From Staphylococcus intermedius NCTC 11048 (GTDB lineage Bacteria > Bacillota > Bacilli > Staphylococcales > Staphylococcaceae): a DNA stretch of 64,000 nt. A program made the position numbers and the translations under genes. The number at the start of each line of letters is the position of its first letter. The first letter of the stretch is position 1. Below the pieces are notes generated by a model, which worked only from the letters and a program-made list of their open reading frames with translations, ran no database searches and had not been told where the DNA came from. Below are positions 7,492 through 15,612 of this stretch, piece after piece. The DNA lies in assembly GCF_002902385.1 (NCBI RefSeq), contig NZ_PPQH01000009.1:124001-188000 (forward strand). The letters are read 5' to 3'.

Positions 7492-9390
7492 ATGAGAATT
7501 ACTGAGTTACTCACAAAAGAGACAATCGCAATGGACCTTTCAGCGACTACGAAAGATGGTGCCATTGACGAACTGGCACAACAATTAAATCAAGCAGGAA
7601 AATTAAATCATTTAGATGACTATATCGCAGCGATTCACAAACGCGAACAACAAAGTTCAACAGGTATCGGTGAAGGCATTGCGATTCCACATGCGAAAGT
7701 AGAAGCGGTAAAAACACCAGCGATCGCATATGGTAAATCTAAAGCAGGGGTTGACTATGACAGTTTAGACATGCAACCCGCGCACTTATTCTTTATGATT
7801 GCAGCTCCAGCGACAGGCGAACAAACGCATTTGGATGCTTTAGCCAAATTATCGAGTGTTTTAATGGATGAAAGTGTGCGTAAAGCGCTATTAGAAGCAG
7901 ATTCACCTGAGGAAGTACTCGCAATTATTAATAAAGCGGACGATGAAGCCACAGACGAAGAATCAGAAATCACAGAAGATCCTGCACCTATAAACGACGA
8001 TGAACCTTATGTCCTCGCGGTGACAGCTTGCACAACAGGTATTGCACATACGTATATGGCACGTGATGCTTTGAAAAAACAAGCTGAAGAAATGGGCATT
8101 AACATTAAAGTTGAAACAAATGGTGCAAGTGGGATTAAAAACAGATTAACACAAGAAGATATTGACCGTGCGACAGGGGTCATCGTTGCGGCAGACGTTC
8201 ACGTTGAAACCAATCGCTTTAATGGCAAAAACGTGGTTCAAGTGCCTGTAGCTGACGGGATTAAACGTCCAGAAGCATTGATTAATAAAGCGCTAGATAC
8301 AACACGTAAACCATTCGTAGCAGACCAGCATCAAAGTTCAAATGATGATACTGAAAAATTAAGTGTCGGTAAAGCGATTTACAAACATTTGATGAATGGT
8401 GTTTCGAACATGTTACCGCTTGTCATTGCAGGTGGTATTTTGATGGCGATTGTGTTTATGATTGGTCCAAACGCAATGGATCCGAAAAGTTCCGAATATA
8501 ACGCCTTTGCTGAAACATTATGGAACATTGGGAATAAGAGTGCATTTGCGTTAATCATTCCAATTTTAGCGGGTTACATCGCACGTAGTATTGCTGACAA
8601 ACCAGGTTTCGCAGCAGGTCTTGTCGGTGGTATGTTGGCAGTTTCTGGTGGTTCAGGATTTTTAGGTGGGATTATCGCTGGTTTCTTAGCAGGTTATTTA
8701 ACACAAGGTATTAAAAAAGCGACACAAAACTTCCCACAAATGTTAGAAGGGCTCAAACCAACACTTATTTATCCAATTGTTTCAGTGACTGTCACTGGTC
8801 TATTGATGATCTATGTTTTCAATACTCCGGTTGCATGGTTAAACAATGCCTTAATTTCAGGCTTGAACAACTTATCAGGTAGCAATGTGGTCATTCTCGG
8901 TATTGTACTTGGTGCAATGATGGCGATTGACATGGGTGGCCCATTCAACAAAGCGGCATACGTGTTCAGTACGGCAGCGTTGACATCAGGCAATGCAGCA
9001 CCGATTACAGCAGCAATGGTTGGTGGTATGGTACCACCAATTGCACTTGCGATCGCGATGATGATTTTCCGTTCTAAATTTACAAAAGAACAACGCGGTT
9101 CAATCATTCCTAACTTTGTGATGGGTGCAAGCTTTATTACTGAAGGGGCTATTCCATTCGCGGCAGCAGACCCATTACGTGTCATTCCGTCTATGATGAT
9201 CGGTTCAGGTGTTGCCGGCGGACTTGCGTTATTATTTGGTTCAAATATTAACGCGCCACATGGTGGTTTAGTCGTGATTATCGGTACAGATCCAAGTCAC
9301 GCATTACTCACACTGCTTGCCATTTTAATTGGTGCAGTTGTCGGTGCAGTGATTTACGGTATGATCAAACAATCACCCAATAAAGCATAA
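7492..9390 (+). CDS. fruA: PTS fructose transporter subunit IIABC
   Basis: Membrane permease that imports fructose and phosphorylates it to fructose 1-phosphate. Three domains are fused in 632 residues: EIIA (about 1-145; phosphorylated His67 in AIPHAK), EIIB (about 160-260; Cys180 in AVTACTTGIAHT) and EIIC (about 290-625; helices with GGPFNKAAY and EGAIPFAAADP). The ATG at 7492 follows GAGGAGGGG and lies just after the fruK stop. Last gene of the fruRKA operon. In S. aureus nagA follows here; it is absent in this window. Confidence 0.96.
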   Translation: MRITELLTKETIAMDLSATTKDGAIDELAQQLNQAGKLNHLDDYIAAIHKREQQSSTGIGEGIAIPHAKVEAVKTPAIAYGKSKAGVDYDSLDMQPAHLFFMIAAPATGEQTHLDALAKLSSVLMDESVRKALLEADSPEEVLAIINKADDEATDEESEITEDPAPINDDEPYVLAVTACTTGIAHTYMARDALKKQAEEMGINIKVETNGASGIKNRLTQEDIDRATGVIVAADVHVETNRFNGKNVVQVPVADGIKRPEALINKALDTTRKPFVADQHQSSNDDTEKLSVGKAIYKHLMNGVSNMLPLVIAGGILMAIVFMIGPNAMDPKSSEYNAFAETLWNIGNKSAFALIIPILAGYIARSIADKPGFAAGLVGGMLAVSGGSGFLGGIIAGFLAGYLTQGIKKATQNFPQMLEGLKPTLIYPIVSVTVTGLLMIYVFNTPVAWLNNALISGLNNLSGSNVVILGIVLGAMMAIDMGGPFNKAAYVFSTAALTSGNAAPITAAMVGGMVPPIALAIAMMIFRSKFTKEQRGSIIPNFVMGASFITEGAIPFAAADPLRVIPSMMIGSGVAGGLALLFGSNINAPHGGLVVIIGTDPSHALLTLLAILIGAVVGAVIYGMIKQSPNKA

Positions 9391-9403
9391 ATAATTTTTG
9401 AAG

Positions 9404-9446
9404 AGACACATGTATGGTTATGAATCATGCGTGTGTCTTTTTTTGA
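9404..9446 (+). terminator. fruRKA terminator
   Basis: AGACACA ... GTGTGTCT hairpin followed by TTTTTTT. Confidence 0.85.
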
Positions 9447-9528
9447 TATACGAATCAAAGGCATCATGAAAAACAAGAAATTGTGCGTCTATTGTATAAA
9501 ATGAGACTCAAGTCGCACAGGTTCACAG

Positions 9529-9534
9529 TATAAT
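9529..9534 (+). promoter_or_regulatory. Candidate -10 box upstream of the mpfA-like gene
   Basis: TATAAT at 9529-9534 in an AT-rich region after the fru terminator; no good -35 was seen. A transcript from here would carry about 170 bases of leader before the coding start at 9710. Confidence 0.4.
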
Positions 9535-9590
9535 TTCACTCAAAGATATGATATGATAAAATTAATATTTTTGTGTCTGGAGGTTGCTCA

Positions 9591-9605
9591 ATGGGAAGGA
9601 TTTAG
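9591..9605 (+). other. Possible four-codon leader ORF
   Basis: An ATG at 9591 sits seven bases after a strong GGAGG (9579-9583), but the frame (Met-Gly-Arg-Ile) ends at TAG 9603-9605. It is the best-looking initiation site in the leader, yet it does not encode the downstream protein. It may serve to load ribosomes on the leader. Confidence 0.35.
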
Positions 9606-9616
9606 GAAATGTGAAT

Positions 9617-9709
9617 ATGACTTGTCGCTATAGCCAAATCAATACAACATTGCTTTCTATTGGGCAATGTCAATTAACGGAGGTGAATCCCTATCTAATA
9701 GGGAACTAA
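9617..9709 (+). CDS. Possible 30-residue leader peptide upstream of the Mg-related gene
   Basis: An ATG at 9617 (weak AGGA at 9604-9607) opens a 30-codon frame starting MTCRYSQINTT and ending ...PYLIGN at TAA 9707-9709, immediately before the TTG start of the next gene at 9710. Start and stop thus abut (TAATTG), a typical coupling geometry. The frame reads through both leader hairpins (9647-9670 and 9688-9704), so a translating ribosome would unfold them. There is no known homolog. Chance occurrence of such a short frame cannot be excluded. Confidence 0.4.
   Translation: MTCRYSQINTTLLSIGQCQLTEVNPYLIGN
9647..9704 (+). promoter_or_regulatory. Two-hairpin leader with the ribosome site separated from its start by a hairpin
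   Basis: Hairpin 1 is ACATTGC (9647-9653) / GCAATGT (9664-9670). Then comes GGAGGTGA (9679-9686), and then hairpin 2, TCCCTA (9688-9693) / TAGGGA (9699-9704), just before TTG at 9710. The ribosome site is 23 bases from the start in linear sequence but six bases if hairpin 2 is folded out. This suggests start efficiency depends on RNA folding. AGGGA in the hairpin arm could also act as a weak alternative site. Confidence 0.5.
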
Positions 9710-11065
9710 TTGGATAGTACGACCATATTATACTTATTTATATTTTTTGCATTAATCGCTTTAACTACAGTCTTTGTAGGTTCTGAATTTGCATTAGTTA
9801 AGGTAAGAGCTTCACGTATCGAACAACTCATTGCTGAGGGAAATGGGAATGCACGTGTTGTCAAAAAAATGATTTCAAATTTAGATTATTATTTATCAGC
9901 TTGTCAACTTGGGATTACCGTGACTTCTCTTGGATTAGGTTGGTTAGGTGAGCCTTTATTCGAACGACTTTTACATCCGGTCATCGAATTGCTAAACATC
10001 CCTGATGCACTCGTCATGACGGTATCTATCGCAGTCGCTTTTACAATTGTGACATATATTCATGTCGTGATTGGTGAATTGGCGCCAAAAAGTTTAGCGA
10101 TTCAATATACTGATCGTATCGCATTGCTTTATGCAAGACCGCTTTACTATTTTGGGATGATTATGAAACCTTTAATTTGGTTGATGAATGGCTCTGCACG
10201 TTTTATCATCCGAATTTTTGGTGCAGATCCGAATGCGGGCAATGAAGCGATGTCAGAAGAAGAGCTGAAAATCATTATGAACAACAGTTATCATGGTGGC
10301 GAAATTAATCAGACTGAGCTCGCATATATGCAAAATATTTTTTCATTTGATGAACGTCATGCCAAAGATATTATGGTGCCACGTACGCAAATGATTACGC
10401 TGAATGAACCTTTTAATGTTGATGAATTATTAGAGACCATTAAGGAACATCAATTTACACGTTATCCGATTACGGAAGATGGGGATAAAGACCACATTAA
10501 AGGTTTTATTAACGTGAAAGAATTTTTAACGGAATATGCGTCAGGTGTACCGATTAAAATTGGTCATTATATTCATGAATTGCCAATGATTTCAGAGTCG
10601 ACACGTATTAGTGATGCACTTGTACGTATGCAACGTGAACATGTACACATCAGTTTAATTATTGATGAGTACGGTGGGACAGCTGGAATTTTAACGATGG
10701 AAGATATTTTAGAGGAAATCGTCGGTGAAATTCGAGATGAGTTTGACGATGATGAAGTCAATGATATTGTGAAGTTAGATGAACAGACATACCAAATTAA
10801 TGGACGCGTGTTACTCAGTGACTTAGAAGAAATGTTTGGCATTGTCTTTGAAGATTCAGAAGACATTGATACGATTGGTGGTTGGCTTCAAGCGCAAAAT
10901 ACCGATCTGGAACAAGATGACTTTGTCGATACGGTACATGATCGTTGGGTCATTTCAGAAATTGAAAACCACCAAATTATCCATGTGTTATTGCGTTATG
11001 AATACAACCAAGAACGTATGAAAAGTGAAGATGATGAAGATGAATTCTTGAAAGATGAATCCTAA
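9710..11065 (+). CDS. mpfA: CNNM/CorC (HlyC) family membrane protein, MpfA-type
   Basis: 451 residues, widely mislabelled as hemolysin. The order is a DUF21/CNNM membrane domain (about 1-195; LGLGWLGEP, GELAPKSLA), a CBS pair (about 215-335; DIMVPRTQMITL, DEYGGTAGILTMEDILEEIVGEI) and a CorC/HlyC C-terminal domain (about 350-435). The S. aureus relative MpfA protects against high magnesium, probably by exporting Mg2+. The start is a TTG at 9710, which matches the N-terminus expected from relatives (M-x-(T/S)-T). The acidic tail ends ...KSEDDEDEFLKDES. Translation initiation is unusual (see leader entries). Confidence 0.9.
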   Translation: MDSTTILYLFIFFALIALTTVFVGSEFALVKVRASRIEQLIAEGNGNARVVKKMISNLDYYLSACQLGITVTSLGLGWLGEPLFERLLHPVIELLNIPDALVMTVSIAVAFTIVTYIHVVIGELAPKSLAIQYTDRIALLYARPLYYFGMIMKPLIWLMNGSARFIIRIFGADPNAGNEAMSEEELKIIMNNSYHGGEINQTELAYMQNIFSFDERHAKDIMVPRTQMITLNEPFNVDELLETIKEHQFTRYPITEDGDKDHIKGFINVKEFLTEYASGVPIKIGHYIHELPMISESTRISDALVRMQREHVHISLIIDEYGGTAGILTMEDILEEIVGEIRDEFDDDEVNDIVKLDEQTYQINGRVLLSDLEEMFGIVFEDSEDIDTIGGWLQAQNTDLEQDDFVDTVHDRWVISEIENHQIIHVLLRYEYNQERMKSEDDEDEFLKDES

Positions 11066-11396
11066 TTGAGGACGTCTTTAAATAAGAATGAAAAGTATCA
11101 AAATTTTTGTTCTCAATTTCTTTAAGTGTAAAGAGAGTTAGAGGTTTATTGGATGACCCACCTAACTACAAAATAAGTATTTGCAAGTGTGTCAGAGTAA
11201 TCGGAGACATGTGCACAAGTAACTGAACATCATTGAATGAAATTGTTTCTATGTAAAGCGGACATACGAAATCTAATCTGAACGTTAGAATTCTATGCCG
11301 CTTTTTTATTTTGAAAGCGAACGTTATGTTTTTCATGTAAAGGGGTAGAAGCAAGAGATAGTAGATAGAAAAAAGCGAATGGAGTAGGTGCACAAA
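11066..11396. other. Intergenic region between mpfA and csbB
   Basis: About 330 bases with one terminator-like hairpin (11255-11307) and no convincing ORF. GTTATG (11323-11328), then a 14-base spacer, then GGGTAG (11343-11348) vaguely resembles a sigma-B promoter for csbB, which is sigma-B dependent in Bacillus, but the match is weak. Confidence 0.4.
11255..11307 (+). terminator. Terminator between mpfA and csbB
   Basis: AAAGCGG-CAT / ATGCCGCTTT hairpin followed by a T run; about 190 bases after mpfA. Confidence 0.7.
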
Positions 11397-12374
11397 ATGA
11401 AATTACGTGTGATTGTCCCGTGTTTTAATGAAACGGACGTCTTACATCAAACGATTCAAGAAATATCAGATATACTAGAAAAAGATAGTGTCGAGCAATC
11501 TTATGATTACGACATGTTGTTTGTTGATGATGGGAGTCAAGATGATACAATCATGCTTCTTCAACAAGCAGCAGCACAGTCGTCACATGTGAAGTTTATT
11601 TCATTTAGTCGCAATTTCGGAAAAGAAGCTGCAATGATTGCGGGGTTTGAACATAGTACGGACTGTGATGCGGTCGTCATGATTGATGCCGATTTACAAC
11701 ATCCACCTGAGCTAATACCAGAGATGGTCAAAGCGTATCTCGAAGGCTATGATCAAATTATTGCCAAACGTAATCGGGATGGTGAACATGCATCGCGTAA
11801 ATGGATGACGCGTTTGTATTATAAAATAGTCAATTATTTCATTGAGGATATAGAGCTAGAAGATGGCGTTGGCGATTTTAGAATGTTAAGTCAACGCGCT
11901 GTCCGTTCGCTCGTGAGTTTAAAAGAGTATAACCGATTCTCAAAAGGACTCTTTTCATGGATTGGTTACAACAGTAAGGTCATTCATTATGACAATGTTG
12001 AGCGTGAAGTAGGCGAATCGAAATGGTCATTCGGTAGTTTGCTCAATTATGCGATAGACGGTTTGATTTCATTTAATTATAAGCCGCTACGAACAATGAT
12101 TTATTTAGGTTTACTTATTTTTGGTGTCAGTATGATTTACATTATTTATCTCTTTATTGATACATTGATTCATGGTATTGATGTGCCGGGTTACTTTACA
12201 ATGATTGCGGCCGTGCTGTTTATCGGTGGTATCCAGCTCGTATCAATAGGGGTGATTGGTGAATATATCGGACGTATTTATTATGAAGTAAAACAACGGC
12301 CGAAGTATATTGTGGAGGCAGCGAATGTTCAAATGCCAACCTATCATGATGACGCCAAACAAGACCTGTCATGA
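11397..12374 (+). CDS. csbB: Polyprenyl-phosphate glycosyltransferase CsbB-like (GT2)
   Basis: 325-residue GT2 enzyme. The cytoplasmic catalytic domain (1-about 235) has the family start RVIVPCFNE, the nucleotide-sugar DXD region MIDADLQHPPE, and the QRRxRW-equivalent region. Two C-terminal membrane helices (MIYLGLLIFGVSMIYIIYL, MIAAVLFIGGIQLVSIGVIG) anchor it. Such proteins attach a sugar to undecaprenyl phosphate for wall polymer glycosylation; in Bacillus CsbB works with YfhO on lipoteichoic acid. The ATG at 11397 is used; a GTG three codons upstream is possible. A YfhO partner is not in this window. Confidence 0.88.
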   Translation: MKLRVIVPCFNETDVLHQTIQEISDILEKDSVEQSYDYDMLFVDDGSQDDTIMLLQQAAAQSSHVKFISFSRNFGKEAAMIAGFEHSTDCDAVVMIDADLQHPPELIPEMVKAYLEGYDQIIAKRNRDGEHASRKWMTRLYYKIVNYFIEDIELEDGVGDFRMLSQRAVRSLVSLKEYNRFSKGLFSWIGYNSKVIHYDNVEREVGESKWSFGSLLNYAIDGLISFNYKPLRTMIYLGLLIFGVSMIYIIYLFIDTLIHGIDVPGYFTMIAAVLFIGGIQLVSIGVIGEYIGRIYYEVKQRPKYIVEAANVQMPTYHDDAKQDLS

Positions 12375-12385
12375 TAGAGGACTAG

Positions 12386-12480
12386 GTGAATTTTCCGGTT
12401 CAGCTGATGCCTCAGGAGTTTTGGCAACTTTTGAAGAAGTTTTCAAAATGAATCAAAGCGTTTTCGGGGTTGGGACATAG
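12386..12480. repeat. Degenerate dispersed intergenic element
   Basis: This stretch contains TCCGGTTCAGCTGATGCC followed by TCAGGAGTTTTGGC, and ends with GGTTGGGACATAG. A related arrangement (CTGAT-CCTCAGGAGT, with a nearby GGCTAGGACATG) lies at 41725-41870 between nrdE and nrdF. The core CTGATSCCTCAGGAGT is shared. It looks like a member of the short non-coding repeats scattered through staphylococcal intergenic regions. Confidence 0.5.
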
Positions 12481-12560
12481 AAAATATTACACCTTCATCT
12501 ATTCATAGATTTATGATTCATTAATGACCTTAAGTCGGAAAACGAGGATGAATGGCATAC

Positions 12561-12617
12561 AAAAAAGGTGTAGATGATTGAAGTCTTTGAAAGAAGATTT
12601 CATCATCTACACCTTTA
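12561..12617. terminator. Bidirectional terminator between csbB and glsB-like gene
   Basis: AAAGGTGTAGATGA / TCATCTACACCTTT long perfect stem with A/T-rich flanks; placed between convergent genes. Confidence 0.8.
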
Positions 12618-12652
12618 TATTGTGATTAACACAGTAATTTTAGACGTATAGT

Positions 12653-12907
12653 CTATTTTTTACCACGCATTTTACCTAAAATTAATGAAGCTAATGCGAT
12701 GAAAATGATTGAACCGATTAACGCTGGTAAAATGTATACGCCACCGAATTCTGGACCCCAATGGCCAAATAACCAGCTACCAATCGCAGAACCGATTAAA
12801 CCTGCGATAATATTTCCGAGGATACCTCCTGGAACATCTTTACCTAAAATTGCACCAGCAGCCCAACCAATGAGACCGCCGACAATTAACATCACTATAA
12901 AACCCAT
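12653..12907 (-). CDS. GlsB/YeaQ/YmgE family stress response membrane protein
   Basis: 84 residues from the ATG at 12907, preceded by AAAGGAGGC. Glycine-rich membrane protein of the transglycosylase-associated (PF04226) type, with the repeated GGLIGWAAGAI / NIIAGLIGSAIGSWLFG pattern, a third helix (LIGSIIFIALASLILG) and a basic tail KMRGKK. Such genes are often stress induced; biochemical role unknown. Its position is where S. aureus carries the sae genes. Confidence 0.88.
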   Translation of the reverse strand: MGFIVMLIVGGLIGWAAGAILGKDVPGGILGNIIAGLIGSAIGSWLFGHWGPEFGGVYILPALIGSIIFIALASLILGKMRGKK

Positions 12908-12991
12908 AGTATATGCCTCCTTTATTTTCTGAACTTTATTAAGGCTCAATTAATACATACCACGTGCAACGGGTTTTTAATCATCTTTTTT

Positions 12992-13576
12992 TTAAATAAA
13001 TATTTGTTCTAACAAAAAGATGAGGATGAGGCATGCGTAAATGATGAGATATAAGTACCAAAAAGGTGTTAATAACATCATGATAATCATGGATACTACA
13101 ATGAAGCAAGCACCTGTGAACAACGGTTTTTTAATTTTCAAACGTCGATAAAAAGCTTCAAATCGCGGTGAATGTAACACACTAGAAAATTGTAAGATGG
13201 CACCAAATAAAAAGATTGCAGGTGCTAAATACGGCACAGACATATAAATCGATTGATCTGCTGTTTGGCTCATGACCACGAATAAAATGCTAATCATCAT
13301 CGCGATAATAACAGTAAAAAATTTTTGGTTTTGAATTTTAAATGTACGCACATTGCGATCTAAATAAACTTGTAAGATAAACCATGTCAAATACATTAAA
13401 AAGCTACTCATCGTAATAAAATTAAGTTGGTTTAATAAAATAGGATTCAGTATACTATTCACAGTTATCGCAAATAAGAAAGCACTTAAACGCACGTATT
13501 GGTATTGATGTCGATACATATCAATGAGAAATACGCCAACGACGATAATGATATTTAAGATGACAAATAAGGCCAT
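12992..13576 (-). CDS. Multi-pass membrane protein of unknown function
   Basis: 194 residues with about six hydrophobic segments (near residues 1-18, 27-47, 53-72, 84-104, 113-132 and 150-192) and short polar loops. The start ATG at 13576 follows TAGGAGA. Nothing in the sequence points to transport motifs or catalytic residues. It lies between the glsB-like gene and queE, in the interval where S. aureus has saePQRS, but it does not resemble SaeP, SaeQ or SaeS. Confidence 0.75.
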   Translation of the reverse strand: MALFVILNIIIVVGVFLIDMYRHQYQYVRLSAFLFAITVNSILNPILLNQLNFITMSSFLMYLTWFILQVYLDRNVRTFKIQNQKFFTVIIAMMISILFVVMSQTADQSIYMSVPYLAPAIFLFGAILQFSSVLHSPRFEAFYRRLKIKKPLFTGACFIVVSMIIMMLLTPFWYLYLIIYACLILIFLLEQIFI

Positions 13577-13724
13577 TGTGTTCTCCTAACTTTTCGCAAT
13601 TCATTACACTATTATATCAATATCATTGTGGATAAGCATTTAATAACACTTTTAATGAAATAACAATTTGAGGACATCACGTGTAAGCTTTTTCAATGCA
13701 TGCTGTCCCCAATAGCTATGTGCG

Positions 13725-14438
13725 CTAAACGCCTTTTTGATTGCTCCAAACCAATGTGTGCAGTTGTGGTAAGACGAATACTTCATTCATCTCTGCATCC
13801 GCTGTCACACGGTCGATTAACTGTTCGTAACGTTCGAGTAGTTTGGCTGTATGCTGTTCGACATGTTCTTCTAAATAAGGATTTCCCACTTGTAAGTAGA
13901 AAGGGATATCTGGATAACGATGGTGAATCATTTTCGCAAAGTCATAATCTGCATCATCAAATACGACGACTTTTAAATTGATACGTGATACGTCTAATTG
14001 TAATATAACTTCATCTAAGCGTGGTAAATCTTGCTGCATACCAGAACTTGGCGGCTTGGGTGAGAGGGTTAAGTCATTGATTTGGCGCATCCAAGGTTTG
14101 AACTGTGACCCTTGTGTTTCAAGTGCCGTGCGAATGTTATTGGCTTCACATAAATCTACAAATGACTGCAATCCTTTAATTAAAGCAGGGTTCCCGCCAG
14201 AAATGGTCACGTGATTAAAACGGTCGCCACCAATGTTTCTCAGTTGCGCTAAAATGTTTTCTGCTGCCATCATTTCAATTTCATCTTTCATACTGCCGTC
14301 CCAAGTGAATTTTGAATCGCACCAACTACAACGAAAGTCACAACCTGCTGTACGGACGAACATTGTTTTACGACCAATGACTTTACCTTCACCTTGAATA
14401 GTTGGACCGAAAATTTCGAGTACAGGTATTTTAGCCAT
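13725..14438 (-). CDS. queE: 7-carboxy-7-deazaguanine synthase
   Basis: Radical SAM enzyme (237 residues) that converts 6-carboxy-tetrahydropterin to 7-carboxy-7-deazaguanine for queuosine synthesis. It shows the substrate start FGPTIQGEGKVIGRKT, the CX3CX2C cluster (CDFRCSWC) and TISGGNPAL. The ATG at 14438 has GGAGC upstream and overlaps the end of queD by eight bases. Last gene of queC-queD-queE. Confidence 0.95.
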   Translation of the reverse strand: MAKIPVLEIFGPTIQGEGKVIGRKTMFVRTAGCDFRCSWCDSKFTWDGSMKDEIEMMAAENILAQLRNIGGDRFNHVTISGGNPALIKGLQSFVDLCEANNIRTALETQGSQFKPWMRQINDLTLSPKPPSSGMQQDLPRLDEVILQLDVSRINLKVVVFDDADYDFAKMIHHRYPDIPFYLQVGNPYLEEHVEQHTAKLLERYEQLIDRVTADAEMNEVFVLPQLHTLVWSNQKGV

Positions 14439-14862
14439 GACGTTGCTCCTTATTTTTAGGGCGATATACGACATAGCTTGTAGGTGTCTCACGTAAAAAC
14501 ACTTGCAAGCATTTGGGTGCGTTTGGCAATTCTGCTAAACGTGTGCTAACAATGTCATAAATCGTTTGTGCCACAAATTCAGTAGAAGGACTTTTACCTT
14601 GAAATGGGGCTAAGTCGTTCAGAAGATAATGATCGAATTGGTCATGAATTAAACTTTTCAACTCACTAAAATTAATTAAAAAGCCCATGCTATCTAGTTC
14701 ATCTCCAGCAATCGTTAAATTGACAAAGTACGTATGCCCATGCACACGTGTACACTTTCCAGCACGTTCGTCAGGAATGAAATGTGCTGCTGAAAAATTA
14801 AAGTCTTTATTCAGTTCAAACATATAATCATGGTCTACTTGTGGATACATTTGTTGCATCAT
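14431..14862 (-). CDS. queD: 6-carboxy-5,6,7,8-tetrahydropterin synthase
   Basis: 143-residue PTPS-family enzyme that makes 6-carboxytetrahydropterin from dihydroneopterin triphosphate. The zinc ligands are in FSAAHF and RVHGHTYFV; the catalytic cysteine lies in [10 protein letters not shown]-terminal [12 protein letters not shown] carries the substrate-binding glutamate. The ATG at 14862 overlaps the queC stop (ATGA); a second ATG follows directly. Confidence 0.95.
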   Translation of the reverse strand: MMQQMYPQVDHDYMFELNKDFNFSAAHFIPDERAGKCTRVHGHTYFVNLTIAGDELDSMGFLINFSELKSLIHDQFDHYLLNDLAPFQGKSPSTEFVAQTIYDIVSTRLAELPNAPKCLQVFLRETPTSYVVYRPKNKEQRHG

Positions 14863-15530
14863 TGGACTTCACTCTCTTTCTCAGCAAGATATTGGTCGAG
14901 ACCGCGTTGCCTTAATTGACATGCTGGACATTCGCCACAGCCTTCTGCGATGATGCCGTTATAACATGTTAATGTACGGTCGCGCACGTAATCGAGTACA
15001 CCTAAATCATCACTTAATGCCCATGTTTCTTTTTTATTGAGCCACATGAGCGGTGTATGTATGACAAAGTCACGATCCATTGCTAAATTCAATGTCACAT
15101 TCATCGACTTAATGAAACTGTCTCGGCAATCGGGATAGCCGGAAAAGTCTGTTTCGCATACACCTGTAATAAGATGTTTTGCGCCGATTTGGTATGCTAA
15201 TGCACCGGCAAATGATAGGAAGAGTAAATTTCGGGCAGGGACGAAAGTGTTCGGGACGTCATTATGGCTATCGATGGTCATATCGTGTGATGTGAGCGCA
15301 TTCGGAGTCAGTTGAGAGAGTAGAGCCATATCTAACACGTGATGTTTTAATCCTTGATCTTGTGCGATTTCTTGTGCGACTTCGATTTCTTTCGCATGAC
15401 GTTGACCGTATTCAAATGTAACCAGTTCAACGTCTTTAAAATGTTTTTTAGCGTAGAAGAGACATGTCGTACTGTCTTGTCCACCGCTAAATACTACAAG
15501 TGCCTTCTCGTTATTGAGCACTTCGGACAT
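14859..15530 (-). CDS. queC: 7-cyano-7-deazaguanine synthase
   Basis: 223-residue ATP-dependent enzyme converting carboxydeazaguanine to preQ0. The PP-loop [10 protein letters not shown] lies near the N-terminus, and four zinc cysteines near the C-terminus (C..GCGECPAC). The ATG at 15530 has AAAGGAGC upstream. First gene of the queCDE operon, directly behind a preQ1-I riboswitch, so its transcription is probably cut off when the product preQ1 accumulates. Confidence 0.96.
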   Translation of the reverse strand: MSEVLNNEKALVVFSGGQDSTTCLFYAKKHFKDVELVTFEYGQRHAKEIEVAQEIAQDQGLKHHVLDMALLSQLTPNALTSHDMTIDSHNDVPNTFVPARNLLFLSFAGALAYQIGAKHLITGVCETDFSGYPDCRDSFIKSMNVTLNLAMDRDFVIHTPLMWLNKKETWALSDDLGVLDYVRDRTLTCYNGIIAEGCGECPACQLRQRGLDQYLAEKESEVQ

Positions 15531-15572
15531 GGTTGATCGCTCCTTTTGTAGAGAAGCTCCTAAAATCAGGCA

Positions 15573-15605
15573 TAAAAAAAGCCGTCACTATAAAAAATAG
15601 ACGGT
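15573..15605 (-). terminator. Riboswitch-controlled terminator of queCDE
   Basis: On the minus strand CCGTC ... GACGG followed by TTTTTTT. Its left arm GTCTATTTTTTATAG can instead pair with the riboswitch tail (CTATAAAAAACTAGAC), giving an antiterminator. Confidence 0.8.
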
Positions 15606-15612
15606 TGCAAGT

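Noticed and set aside
8811-9185. 124-residue open frame on the minus strand inside fruA
   Set aside because: Mirror of the EIIC membrane domain codons; no start signal and no reason for a gene there.
11323-11348. Sigma-B promoter for csbB
   Set aside because: GTTATG-14-GGGTAG is only a partial match to GTTTAA-N12-14-GGGTAT; kept as a remark only.
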